Assembly (NCBI GenBank): GCA_017434755.1
Contig: JAFRER010000001.1
Location: 1-64,000, forward strand
Direction: 5' to 3'
DNA: 64,000 nucleotides
Origin: Oscillospiraceae bacterium
GTDB taxonomy: Bacteria; Bacillota; Clostridia; Oscillospirales; Oscillospiraceae
The position numbers and the translations under genes are program-made. The notes under the pieces were generated by a model. The model worked only from the letters and a program-made list of their open reading frames with translations, had not been told where the DNA came from and did no database searches. This document shows, one piece after another, positions 26,877-36,200 of this stretch (the first letter of the stretch is position 1; each line of letters opens with the position of its first letter).

Positions 26877-26919
26877 AATACCGGAGAGCGGATTTCCGCC
26901 CTCCGGTATTTCTTCTTTG
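26877..26919 (+). terminator. Terminator after rsmI
   Basis: Stem AATACCGGAG with an inner GCGGATTTCCGC hairpin and CTCCGGTATT, followed by TCTTCTTT. Confidence 0.85.
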
Positions 26920-26933
26920 TTAATATTTCGTGA

Positions 26934-26962
26934 TTGTAAAGTAAGCAGGGGTATGATAAAAT
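26934..26962 (+). promoter_or_regulatory. Promoter of the DMT transporter-pyrH-polC operon
   Basis: TTGTAA, 17 bases, then TAAAAT preceded by ATGA (extended -10), 31 bases before the DMT gene start. Confidence 0.6.
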
Positions 26963-26992
26963 CGGAAAGGCTAGGGAAAGGGTATATTTGTT

Positions 26993-27904
26993 ATGTGGTT
27001 TTGGTTCGCGGTCATCGCTTTGCTGTGCTGGAGCGGCTCCGATCTGTTTTCCAAGATCGGCTGCAGGGATCCCGGTGATAAGACATCCTATCTCAAGATG
27101 GTCTTTGCCGTCGGCATCGTGATGGGGCTCCATGCGGCGTATGAGATATTCATAGGCGGCGTGGAGATCACCGGAACGGTCGTGCTGACCTATCTTCCGG
27201 TGTCGATGCTCTATATCCTCTCCATGGCGATCGGTTACCTCGGCCTTCGTTTCATAGAGCTTTCGATCTCCTCGCCCATCTGCAACAGTTCCGGCGCCAT
27301 CGTGGCCGTCCTCGTGATCGCCACGGGCGGACTTGCGGGCTCCCTGTCCGTTCCTGCGCTCATCGCCGTCGCGCTGGTGTGCATCGGCGTTATCGGACTC
27401 GGGATCACCGAGGCGGCTGAAGATGAAGAGCTCCGCCGCCTCCGGCAGAAGGATTCGAATTACTTCTATTCCAAGAGCGCCGTTGCCATCGTGATCCCCG
27501 TCATCTACTGCCTGCTGGACGCGCTCGGGACCTTCGCCGATGCAAAAGTCCTTGAGACAATCGATGAGGACGCGGCCAATGCTGCCTATGAGCTGACATT
27601 TCTTGCCGTAGGACTCATATGCGGGGTATATGTGTTCCTGATCCGGAAGGAAAAGCCGTCGGTCAGAAGGAGTCTCCCCCGGTTCGTCGGAGCGGCATTC
27701 GAAACGGTCGGCCAGTTTTTCTATATCTATGCGCTGGCGGACAGCAGCCATGTGGCTTATTCTGCCCCGATCATCTCCTCCTACTGCGCTGTCTCCGTTC
27801 TGTGGAGCCGGCTGTTCCTGAAAGAGAAGCTTTCGTGGAAGCATTACATATGCATCCTGCTTGTTTTTGCGGCTATAGTGATCCTCGGGATCCTGGATAT
27901 TTGA
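26993..27904 (+). CDS. DMT-superfamily (EamA-like) membrane transporter
   Basis: 303 residues with about ten membrane spans in two similar halves, as in the drug/metabolite transporter family. The first half starts WFWFAVIALLCWSGSDLFSKI. The second half begins after a charged loop (AAEDEELRRLRQKDSN) at FYSKSAVAIVIPVIYCLLDAL. ATG has GAAAGGG upstream. The gap to pyrH is only 21 bases, so it shares the pyrH-polC transcript, where tsf/rpsB are found in many bacteria. The substrate cannot be told. Confidence 0.82.
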   Translation: MWFWFAVIALLCWSGSDLFSKIGCRDPGDKTSYLKMVFAVGIVMGLHAAYEIFIGGVEITGTVVLTYLPVSMLYILSMAIGYLGLRFIELSISSPICNSSGAIVAVLVIATGGLAGSLSVPALIAVALVCIGVIGLGITEAAEDEELRRLRQKDSNYFYSKSAVAIVIPVIYCLLDALGTFADAKVLETIDEDAANAAYELTFLAVGLICGVYVFLIRKEKPSVRRSLPRFVGAAFETVGQFFYIYALADSSHVAYSAPIISSYCAVSVLWSRLFLKEKLSWKHYICILLVFAAIVILGILDI

Positions 27905-27925
27905 ATCTGAGATAGGAGTAACGCT

Positions 27926-28636
27926 ATGCACCCTGTATACAATAGAGTCCTGATCAAGATCAGCGGCGAGGCCCTCTCCGGAACGAAAGGGGCCGGCTTC
28001 GACTTTGACTTCGTCACGGATGTCTGCAAAAAAGTGATCGAGTGTGTCGGGCTTGGCGCGCAGGTGGCGATGGTCATCGGCGGCGGCAACTTCTGGCGCG
28101 GCGTCAAGGACGGCGCCGGAAAGGTAGAGCGGGTCAGCGCAGACAAAATGGGTATGCTCGCCACCGCGATGAACTGCCTTGCCGTGGCAGATGTGTTCAA
28201 GCAGTGCGGAGCCGATGCGAAGATCCTCACCGCCGCGGATATCCAGGGCGTAGGCGAGCGGCACGATGCAAGGAAAGCCGTGGAGTATCTTGAAAACGGA
28301 AAGGTCGTTCTGTTTGCCTGCGGCACGGGCCAGCCTTTCTTCTCCACGGATACCGGCGCGGCGCTCCGGGCGGCGGAGATCGGGGCGGATGCTTTGCTTC
28401 TCGCCAAGAATATAGACGGCGTGTACAGCGCCGACCCGAAAAAGGACCCTTCCGCGTTCCGCTTCGAGGAGATCAGCTATGCTGAAGTCCTTGAGCGCAG
28501 GCTCGCGGTGATGGATTCCACCGCCACCAGCCTTGCGATGGACAATAGCATCCCGGTCATCGTGTTTGCGCTTGCGGAGCCGGACAATATACGGAAAGTG
28601 CTCTGCGGCGAAAAAGTCGGGACAACAGTAAAATAA
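27926..28636 (+). CDS. pyrH: UMP kinase
   Basis: 236 residues. Hexameric bacterial UMP kinase of the amino-acid-kinase fold, making UDP from UMP. It begins NRVLIKISGEALSG and has VIGGGNFWRG, the UMP-binding DKMGMLATAMNCLA, FACGTGQPFFSTDTGAALRA and KNIDGVYSADPKK. The length matches the family. AGGAG precedes the ATG. It is followed by frr, as in most bacteria. Confidence 0.97.
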   Translation: MHPVYNRVLIKISGEALSGTKGAGFDFDFVTDVCKKVIECVGLGAQVAMVIGGGNFWRGVKDGAGKVERVSADKMGMLATAMNCLAVADVFKQCGADAKILTAADIQGVGERHDARKAVEYLENGKVVLFACGTGQPFFSTDTGAALRAAEIGADALLLAKNIDGVYSADPKKDPSAFRFEEISYAEVLERRLAVMDSTATSLAMDNSIPVIVFALAEPDNIRKVLCGEKVGTTVK

Positions 28637-28673
28637 GAACAACCATCATCATACAGCACGGAGGTACAGTGAA

Positions 28674-29225
28674 ATGTCAGATTATCCGGAATACGAAAAC
28701 AAAATGAAGAAGACCTGCGAGGCACTCTCCGCCCAGTATGCCACCATACGCGCGGGAAGGGCGAATGCGGCGGTTCTCGATCAGATTCAGGTGGATTACT
28801 ACGGTGTACCCACTCCGATCAACCAGGTGGCCTCCATTGCCACACCGGATCCCCGTTCTCTGCTCATCCAGCCCTGGGATGCTTCCGTCCTGAAGGCAAT
28901 TGAGAAGGCGATCCTCGCCTCGGATCTGGGCATCAATCCGCAGAACGACGGACGCATGCTCCGTCTGGTCTTCCCGCCGCTCACCGAGGAACGCAGAAAA
29001 GATCTGGTGAAGCAGACCAAGAAGTATGCCGAGGAGGCAAAGGTGGCCATCCGCAATATCCGCCGAGATGCCATTGAAAAGTTCAAGAAGCAGCAAAAGG
29101 CCAGCGAGATCACGGAAGACGATTACAAAATCGCCGAGAAGGACATCCAGAAGCTCACGGACGATTATATCAAAGAGATAGACAACATCTCCGCGAAAAA
29201 AGAGAAAGAGCTTACAGAGATCTGA
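28674..29225 (+). CDS. frr: Ribosome recycling factor
   Basis: 183 residues, near the normal 185. The three-helix bundle starts YENKMKKTCEALSAQYATIRAGRAN. The small beta domain includes VDYYGVPTPINQVASI and LLIQPWDASVLKAIEKAI. The C-terminal helix is rich in charged residues. It splits the post-termination ribosome together with EF-G. ACGGAGG lies upstream of the ATG. Confidence 0.97.
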   Translation: MSDYPEYENKMKKTCEALSAQYATIRAGRANAAVLDQIQVDYYGVPTPINQVASIATPDPRSLLIQPWDASVLKAIEKAILASDLGINPQNDGRMLRLVFPPLTEERRKDLVKQTKKYAEEAKVAIRNIRRDAIEKFKKQQKASEITEDDYKIAEKDIQKLTDDYIKEIDNISAKKEKELTEI

Positions 29226-29226
29226 T

Positions 29227-29964
29227 ATGGCTGCCGGTACCGGAAAAACAGGGGCGGGGGAGAACAGGACGATCCCCCGCCATGTTGCCGTTATTATGGA
29301 CGGCAACGGCAGATGGGCGAAGAAAAGAGGTCTCCCGAGGACGGCGGGGCATGCCGCCGGCTCGGAAAACTTCCGGAAGATCGCCACATACTGCAAAAAT
29401 ATCGGAATGGACTATCTCACGGTATACGCCTTCTCCACCGAGAACTGGAAGCGTCCGCCCGAAGAGGTCGGGACCATCATGCGGCTGCTCAGACGATATC
29501 TCAACGAAGCTGTTGAAACCATGGAACGCGACAGGATACGCATGAAGGTCTTCGGCAATGTGGAAGCACTGCCGGAGGAGCTCCGGCTCCTCGTGGCGAA
29601 AACGGATGAGATCTCCTCACGGTATCAGGGATTTCAGGCGAACATCTGCCTCAATTACGGCGGCAGGGACGAGATCGTCTCGGCAGCGCGCAGATATGCA
29701 CGGGATCTTGCGGCGGGCGTGGCGCCCGCAGAGCTCACGGAGGATCTGTTCTCCGGATATCTCTATTCGGCCGGTATCCCCGATCCCGAACTCATCATCC
29801 GGACGGGGGGAGAGCAGAGGATATCCAACTTTCTGCTCTGGCAGTGTGCCTATTCCGAGTTTTATTATACAGACACCTACTGGCCGGATTTCGGGCCGGA
29901 GGAGCTCGACAGAGCGATCGAAGCCTTTAACGCCAGAGACAGGCGCTTCGGCGGGATCAAATAA
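29227..29964 (+). CDS. uppS: Isoprenyl (undecaprenyl) diphosphate synthase
   Basis: 245 residues. The cis-prenyltransferase signature is complete: HVAVIMDGNGRWAKKRGLPR with the catalytic Asp, GHAAGSENFRKI, YLTVYAFSTENWKRP, and RTGGEQRISNFLLWQCAYSEFYY near the end. It elongates farnesyl diphosphate to the C55 carrier for wall and polysaccharide synthesis. It begins 1 base after the frr stop, and 12 bases after its own stop comes dxr, with no cdsA in between. Confidence 0.96.
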   Translation: MAAGTGKTGAGENRTIPRHVAVIMDGNGRWAKKRGLPRTAGHAAGSENFRKIATYCKNIGMDYLTVYAFSTENWKRPPEEVGTIMRLLRRYLNEAVETMERDRIRMKVFGNVEALPEELRLLVAKTDEISSRYQGFQANICLNYGGRDEIVSAARRYARDLAAGVAPAELTEDLFSGYLYSAGIPDPELIIRTGGEQRISNFLLWQCAYSEFYYTDTYWPDFGPEELDRAIEAFNARDRRFGGIK

Positions 29965-29976
29965 GGAGAATGGAAA

Positions 29977-31122
29977 ATGGTAAAGTCGGTTTCCATCCTC
30001 GGCAGCACGGGAAGCATCGGAAGACAGACCGTTGCCGTCGCGGAAGACCGGAACATAAGAGTGACCGCGCTCAGTGCCAACCGGAGCACTTCTCTGCTTG
30101 AAGAGCAGGCGAGAAAACTCCGGCCTGAGCTTGTAGCGGTCTATGATGAAGCCGCGGCGAAGGATTTCAGAATTGCGGTGGCGGATACCGGCATCCGGGT
30201 CGTTTCCGGCATGGAAGGCCTCCTAGAGGCCGCGGCAGGACCTCACTGCGACTGCGTGGTGACGGCGGTGTCCGGCGCGATCGGACTGCGGCCTACACTC
30301 GCTGCGATAAAAGAGAAAAAGAGGATAGCCCTCGCCAACAAGGAGACGCTCGTCTGCGCGGGCGATATCGTGATGAAGAGCGCCGCCGAAACAGGGGCGG
30401 AGATCGTTCCTGTCGATTCGGAGCACTCGGCCGTCTTCCAGTGCCTTGCGGGACGTGACAGGAGAGAGCTCAGGCGCATTCTTCTCACCGGGTCCGGCGG
30501 ACCCTTCCGCGGAATGAAAAGAGCGGAGCTTGAGGATGTCACGCCGGAACAGGCGGTTCGCCATCCAAAATGGAACATGGGCGCCAAGATCTCCGTGGAC
30601 AGCGCAACCATGATGAACAAGGGCCTTGAGTTCATCGAGGCGATGCACCTGTTCTCCGTGAAGCCGGAGGACATACAGGTGGTGATCCATCCGCAGAGCG
30701 TGATCCACTCGATGGTGGAGCTCATCGACGGCACGGTGATCGCCCAGCTCGGCGTGCAGGACATGGGACTGCCCATCCAGCTCGCGCTCACGTGGCCGGA
30801 GCGCTGTCCGTCCATGTTCGAGCATCTCGATTTCTGCAGGCTCCGGGAGCTTACTTTTGAAGCCCCGGACCTTGCGAACACCCCCTGCCTGGCGCTTGCC
30901 ATGGACATGGCAGAAGCGGGAGGAACGGGCCCGTGCGTGATGAGCGCGGCGAATGAGACGGCGGTGCACAGGTTCCTTGACCACAGGCTCGGCTTCAACC
31001 GGATCTATGACTGCGCCGCGGCCGCCGTTGAAAAGCTCGGCATCGTGCAGGACCCGGATCTGGATACTATCCTCGAGGCGGATGCCGCCGCGAGGAGATT
31101 TGCGAAAGAATACGAAAAATGA
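29977..31122 (+). CDS. dxr: 1-deoxy-D-xylulose 5-phosphate reductoisomerase
   Basis: 381 residues, the normal length. NADPH-binding VSILGSTGSIGRQTV, then LANKETLVCAG, the metal-binding VPVDSEHSAVFQCL, LTGSGGPFR, and HPKWNMGAKISVDSATMMNK are all present. It catalyses the second step of the MEP isoprenoid pathway, which also uses IspG encoded two genes on. Its stop overlaps the rseP start by 4 bases. Confidence 0.97.
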   Translation: MVKSVSILGSTGSIGRQTVAVAEDRNIRVTALSANRSTSLLEEQARKLRPELVAVYDEAAAKDFRIAVADTGIRVVSGMEGLLEAAAGPHCDCVVTAVSGAIGLRPTLAAIKEKKRIALANKETLVCAGDIVMKSAAETGAEIVPVDSEHSAVFQCLAGRDRRELRRILLTGSGGPFRGMKRAELEDVTPEQAVRHPKWNMGAKISVDSATMMNKGLEFIEAMHLFSVKPEDIQVVIHPQSVIHSMVELIDGTVIAQLGVQDMGLPIQLALTWPERCPSMFEHLDFCRLRELTFEAPDLANTPCLALAMDMAEAGGTGPCVMSAANETAVHRFLDHRLGFNRIYDCAAAAVEKLGIVQDPDLDTILEADAAARRFAKEYEK

Positions 31123-32171
31123 CAGTTGTTTATATTTTGATCGCCATCCTGCTTTTCGGCGTGCTCATCACCGTCCATGAGGCGGGCCATTTCACGGCGG
31201 CCAAGCTCTGCGGCGTGAAAGTGAATGAGTTCGCCGTCGGCATGGGCCCGGCGATATGGAAAAAGAAAAGAGGAGAGACCCAGTACTCCCTCCGCTGCAT
31301 CCCCATAGGCGGATTCTGCGCCATGGCCGGAGAGGACGAACAGAGCGACGATCCGCGTGCCTTCACCAACCAGCCTGCTTGGAAGCGGCTGATCATACTT
31401 GTTGCGGGTTCTGCGATGAACTTCCTTCTCGGCATGCTCATCATCGCCATCCTGTACGCTCCCGCAAAGGCCTTCATCAGTCCCGTCATTGCACAGTTCA
31501 CGGAGGGCTGCCCGTATGAGGGGCCTCTGCAGGTTGGCGACCGGTTCCGTTCCGTTGACGGGCACAGGATCTATCAGTATTACGATTTTTCGGACTATAT
31601 GGACAAGAACGGCACCGTTCACGACATCGTCGTGATCCGGGACGGGCACCGCGTCAGGCTCAATGATTTCCGGATGGAAAAGATCCTCTATGTAGGAGAG
31701 ACGCAGAAACGCTACGGCTTTTCCTTCGGATACGAGGAGGCGACCTTCGGCGTGAAGCTGCGGAACGTGTGGAACACGTCCATGGAATTCGTCCGGTGGG
31801 TCTGGGCAGGGCTCTCGGAGCTTGTCAGCGGCCATGTCAGCATGAACGACATTTCCGGTCCGGTCGGCATCGTGGATCTGATAGCCGAGACCGGGGAACA
31901 GGCCGAGAGCACTTCCGACGCCTTTTTTGATATTTTCTATCTGGGGGCCTTCATAGCCATCAATCTGGCCGTGATGAACATGCTGCCGATCCCCGCCCTC
32001 GACGGCGGAAGGGTGTTTCTGCTGATCGTCACTTTTATTATCGAGAAGATCACGCGGAAAAAGCTCGATCCGAAATACGAGGGATATATCCATGCCGCGG
32101 GTATGGTCCTGCTGCTGGCGTTCATGGCATTCGTGATGTTCAACGACGTGCTGAAGCTTTTCAGAAAATAG
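31119..32171 (+). CDS. rseP: Site-2 intramembrane metalloprotease
   Basis: 350 residues. The zinc motif HEAGH lies in the first membrane span (residues 21-25). A single PDZ-like domain follows in the middle (PLQVGDRFRSVDGHRIYQYY ... VVIRDGHRVRL). The last-span motif MNMLPIPALDGGR carries the third zinc ligand. The family cleaves membrane anti-sigma factors or signal peptides. The target here is unknown. It is translationally coupled to dxr. Confidence 0.94.
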   Translation: MTVVYILIAILLFGVLITVHEAGHFTAAKLCGVKVNEFAVGMGPAIWKKKRGETQYSLRCIPIGGFCAMAGEDEQSDDPRAFTNQPAWKRLIILVAGSAMNFLLGMLIIAILYAPAKAFISPVIAQFTEGCPYEGPLQVGDRFRSVDGHRIYQYYDFSDYMDKNGTVHDIVVIRDGHRVRLNDFRMEKILYVGETQKRYGFSFGYEEATFGVKLRNVWNTSMEFVRWVWAGLSELVSGHVSMNDISGPVGIVDLIAETGEQAESTSDAFFDIFYLGAFIAINLAVMNMLPIPALDGGRVFLLIVTFIIEKITRKKLDPKYEGYIHAAGMVLLLAFMAFVMFNDVLKLFRK

Positions 32172-32175
32172 GAAT

Positions 32176-33237
32176 ATGAGCTGTAAAAGAGAGTATACGA
32201 AAAAAATAAAAGTCGGCGGAACGGAGATCGGCGGAGACGCGCCGGTCACGGTCCAGTCCATGTGCAACACGAAGACGTGGGATGTTGAAGCGACCGTTTC
32301 GCAGATAGAAAGACTGCGCGCCGCAGGCTGCGACATCGTGCGGATAGCCGTTCCGGACATGCGCTCTGCCAAAGCCGTGGCTGTCATACGGGAGAGAACG
32401 GATGTCCCGCTCGTGGCGGATATCCATTTCGACTGGCGGCTCGCGCTCACGTGCGCCGCGGGAGGCATAGACAAGATCCGCATCAACCCGGGCAACATCG
32501 GTTCCGCGGATAAGGTCGAAGCTGTTGCAAAAGCCTGCGCGGACAGGAACATCCCGATCCGTATCGGGGTGAACGCGGGGAGTCTGGAGAAGGAACTCCT
32601 GGAAAAATACGGAAGTCCCTGCGCCGAAGCGCTCGTCGAAAGCGCGGAGGGACATGTCCGGCTGCTGGAGCAGGTCGGTTTTTCGGACATCTGCATATCG
32701 ATGAAGGCGTCTTCCGTGCCGCTCACGGTGGAGGCTTACCGGCTCGCGGCGGAGAGGTTCCCGTATCCGCTCCATGTGGGGATCACCGAGACGGGCACGG
32801 AGTACAACGGGGTGATCCGCTCGGCCGTCGGGATCGGGACGATCCTAAGCGAGGGCATCGGGAACACGATAAGGGTGTCGCTTACGGCGGATCCCGAAAG
32901 AGAGGTCAAGGCCGGCCTCGAGATCCTGCGTGCAGCGGGGCTGCGAAAAGGCGGGCCGAGGCTCGTCGCGTGCCCGACCTGCGGCAGGACGGAGATCGAT
33001 CTGATCTCCCTGGCGTCTGAAGTCGAGCGGCGCCTTGCGGATATCGACAGGGACATAACGGTCGCCGTGATGGGCTGTGTCGTGAACGGCCCGGGAGAGG
33101 CGAGAGAGGCGGATTACGGCGTCGCGGGCGGCAGGGGAAAGGGACTGCTCTTCAAAAAGGGGCAGGTCCTCGGAACGTTCCCGGCGGATCAGCTTTGCGA
33201 TGCGCTGATCGGCCTGATCCGGAAGGATGAGGAATAG
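32176..33237 (+). CDS. ispG: 4-hydroxy-3-methylbut-2-enyl diphosphate synthase
   Basis: 353 residues, bacterial short form. TIM-barrel N-terminal part (APVTVQSMCNTKTWD, LVADIHFDWRLA, KIRINPGNIG). The C-terminal 4Fe-4S domain has VACPTCGRTEIDL and MGCVVNGPGEA, giving the cluster cysteines and glutamate. It is an MEP-pathway enzyme that reduces MEcPP to HMBPP. It starts 4 bases after the rseP stop with AGGA. Confidence 0.96.
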   Translation: MSCKREYTKKIKVGGTEIGGDAPVTVQSMCNTKTWDVEATVSQIERLRAAGCDIVRIAVPDMRSAKAVAVIRERTDVPLVADIHFDWRLALTCAAGGIDKIRINPGNIGSADKVEAVAKACADRNIPIRIGVNAGSLEKELLEKYGSPCAEALVESAEGHVRLLEQVGFSDICISMKASSVPLTVEAYRLAAERFPYPLHVGITETGTEYNGVIRSAVGIGTILSEGIGNTIRVSLTADPEREVKAGLEILRAAGLRKGGPRLVACPTCGRTEIDLISLASEVERRLADIDRDITVAVMGCVVNGPGEAREADYGVAGGRGKGLLFKKGQVLGTFPADQLCDALIGLIRKDEE

Positions 33238-33274
33238 ATCGCGTTATTGACGGGAAAGGAAGTATAAACCGCAG

Positions 33275-36200
33275 GTGGATACGAGCAGAATGGTTCCGCT
33301 CCTGGAGATCTTTCCGGGCTGCGAGACGATAAAGGAGATATGCGGGGGCCTCGAAAAGGCCGCCGTCTCTTCCGTGCGCGTCGATACGGCTGCCGGTGCT
33401 CTGTCGGCTGACATCTCCTTCCCGGAAGCACCTTCCCCCGCGGATCTTCAGATCCTCCGGAAGAAGCTGGAGACCGATTACGCCTTGAGCACCGTGACCA
33501 TAAACGACAGATGGCCCAAGCCTGCCGCGTCTGCTCCGGAGACAGGCTCCGGGAAAACGGCGGGGAAGGAAGCAAAGCCCGCTGTGCTGTACGGCAAGGA
33601 GATCAAGGGCAGGCCGGTCCCGATGAGCACGCTCGAACTCGACAGCGGCAGGGTAGTCGTAGAGGGAGATGTGATCGCCGTCGCGAGCAAGACGCTCCCG
33701 AACAGCGGCAACGCCGTGCTCTCGTTCGATCTCACGGACTATACGAATACCGTCCGGGTAAAAAAATACCTGACCCCGAAAGATGACAGGGCCATAACAG
33801 AAAAGATCGCGGAGAAAGATCATCTCATCGTAAAGGGTAATACCGCCTATGACAAATACGATGAAGATCTCGTCCTTGATCCGCAGAGCATAGCAAGAAG
33901 CAAAAAGACCGAACGGACGGACGACGCGCCTGTCAGACGCGTGGAGCTCCATGCGCATACGAAATTCTCGACGCTGGACGCGCTGACCGATCCCAAGGAG
34001 CTCGTGAAACGGGCGGCATACTGGGGAATGCCCGCCGTGGCGGTGACGGATCACGGCAACGTACAGGCCTTCCCGGAGCTCTGGGGAGCCGGGAAAAAGA
34101 ACGGTATCAAGATCATTTACGGCATTGAGTGCTATTATGTGAATGATATGGACGGCAACAGGGCCGTCAGCGGGAAGAGCCGCCGTCCCATCGACGGGGA
34201 ATTCGTCGCCTTCGACATCGAGACCACCGGGCTGAACGCCATCAACGACCGGATGACCGAGATCGGCGCCGTGATCTTTTCCGGCGGAGAGATCAAGGGC
34301 GAATTCAACACCTTTGTAAATCCCGGCATGCACATCCCGGAGAGGATAAGGGAGCTTACCGGCATTACGGATGAGATGGTGAAGGACGCCCCGGATGAAG
34401 CCGAGGCGCTGCGCATGTTCATGGAGTTTGCCGGAGACAGGCCGCTGGTCGCGCACAACGCTTCGTTCGATATAAGCTTCATGCGCACCGCGTCGGACAG
34501 GCACAGGATCCGCTTCGATCCGGTCTCCGTGGATACGCTCAGCCTATCCAAAGCGCTGCTGCCGGAACTGAAGCGCTATAAGCTGGATATCGTGTCCAGA
34601 CACCTCAAGCTTCCGGAGTTCAACCACCACCGCGCCAGTGACGATGCGATGGTAGTGGCGAGGATCATGGGAAAGCTTCTTCCGATGCTTTCAAACTGCG
34701 GCGTCCGCACGATCAACGACATCGAGCCGGTCTGCCGGAGCCTTCGCAGTTCCGACAGCGAACGGCCGTATCACATGATCCTTCTGGTCCGGAATAAAAC
34801 GGGACTGAAGAATCTGTACAAGATGGTCTCGGAGTCCTATCTGAAGCATTTCCGCAAGGTGCCGATCATTCCCAAGAGCTCCCTGGTACGCCACAGAGAG
34901 GGAATCATCGTAGGCTCGGCCTGCTGCAAGGGTGAACTGTATGACGCGGTGATCCGGGGAGCGGACGACTGGCATCTCGAGCAGACGGCGTCCTTTTACG
35001 ACTATCTGGAGATCCAGCCGCTCTGCAATAACGCTTTCCTCATCGAAAACGGGACCGTGAGCGATGAGGAGGCCATACGCGGCTTCAACAGAAGGGTCGT
35101 CGAGCTCGGGAAACGCACCGGCAAACCCGTGGTCGCGGCGAGCGACGTGCACTTTCTCGATGAGAGGGACGAACAGCTCCGGAAAATCCTCCTTGCGTCG
35201 AGAAAGTATTCCGACGCCGACAGAGACACACACATGTTCCTGCGGACCACGGACGAGATGCTGCGGGAGTTCGAGTATCTCGGAGAGGAAACCGCCAGGG
35301 AGATCGTGATCGACAATACAAGGGCGATAGCGGACAGCGTGGAGAAGTTCGAGCTGCTCCCGAAGGAGCTTTTCCCTCCGAAGATCGAAAAGTCCGCCGA
35401 GCAGCTGTCACAGCTCGTAAACGACAAGATGCACCGCATATACGGCGAGGATCCGCCCGAGATCGTGAAGAGCAGGGTGGAGACCGAGCTGAAAACGATC
35501 CTTGACCACAATTACGATGTCATTTACATGAGCGCGCAGAAACTCGTGCAGAATTCCCTTGAAAACGGCTATCTCGTGGGCAGCAGGGGAAGCGTGGGGT
35601 CTTCCATCGTGGCGTACATGTCCGGCATCACGGAGGTCAACGCGCTTCCGCCCCACTATGTCTGCCCGAAATGCCGCCATTCCGAGTTCGTGACGGACGG
35701 AAGCTTCGGCTGCGGCGCCGACATGCCCGAAAAGAACTGTCCTGCCTGCGGCACACCGATGCGGCGTGACGGATTCGACATACCGTTCGAAACGTTCCTG
35801 GGCTATCCCGGAAACGAGAAGACCCCGGATATAGACCTGAATTTCTCAGGCGAGTATCAGGCCAGGGCACATAAATACACGGAGACACTGTTCGGCTCCG
35901 ACCATGTCTTCCGCGCCGGCACGATCGGCACGCTCGCCGAAAAGACGGCCTACGGCTATGTGATGAAGTATCTCGAAGAGCGCGGGCTCAAGGCGGGCAA
36001 GGCGGAGGAGAACCGGCTCGCACAGGGCCTCGTGGGCATAAAAAGGACCACCGGACAGCATCCCGGCGGTCTGGTCATCATCCCGCAGGACAAGGACGTG
36101 ACGGATTTCTGCCCTGTACAGCATCCGGCGGACGATCCCGACAGCGACATCATCACCACGCATTTTGAATATCACAGCATGGAGGACAATCTCCTCAAGC

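Noticed and set aside
26795-28642. 615-residue minus-strand open frame opposite rsmI, the DMT transporter and pyrH
   Set aside because: It is antisense to well-supported genes and has low-complexity charged composition.
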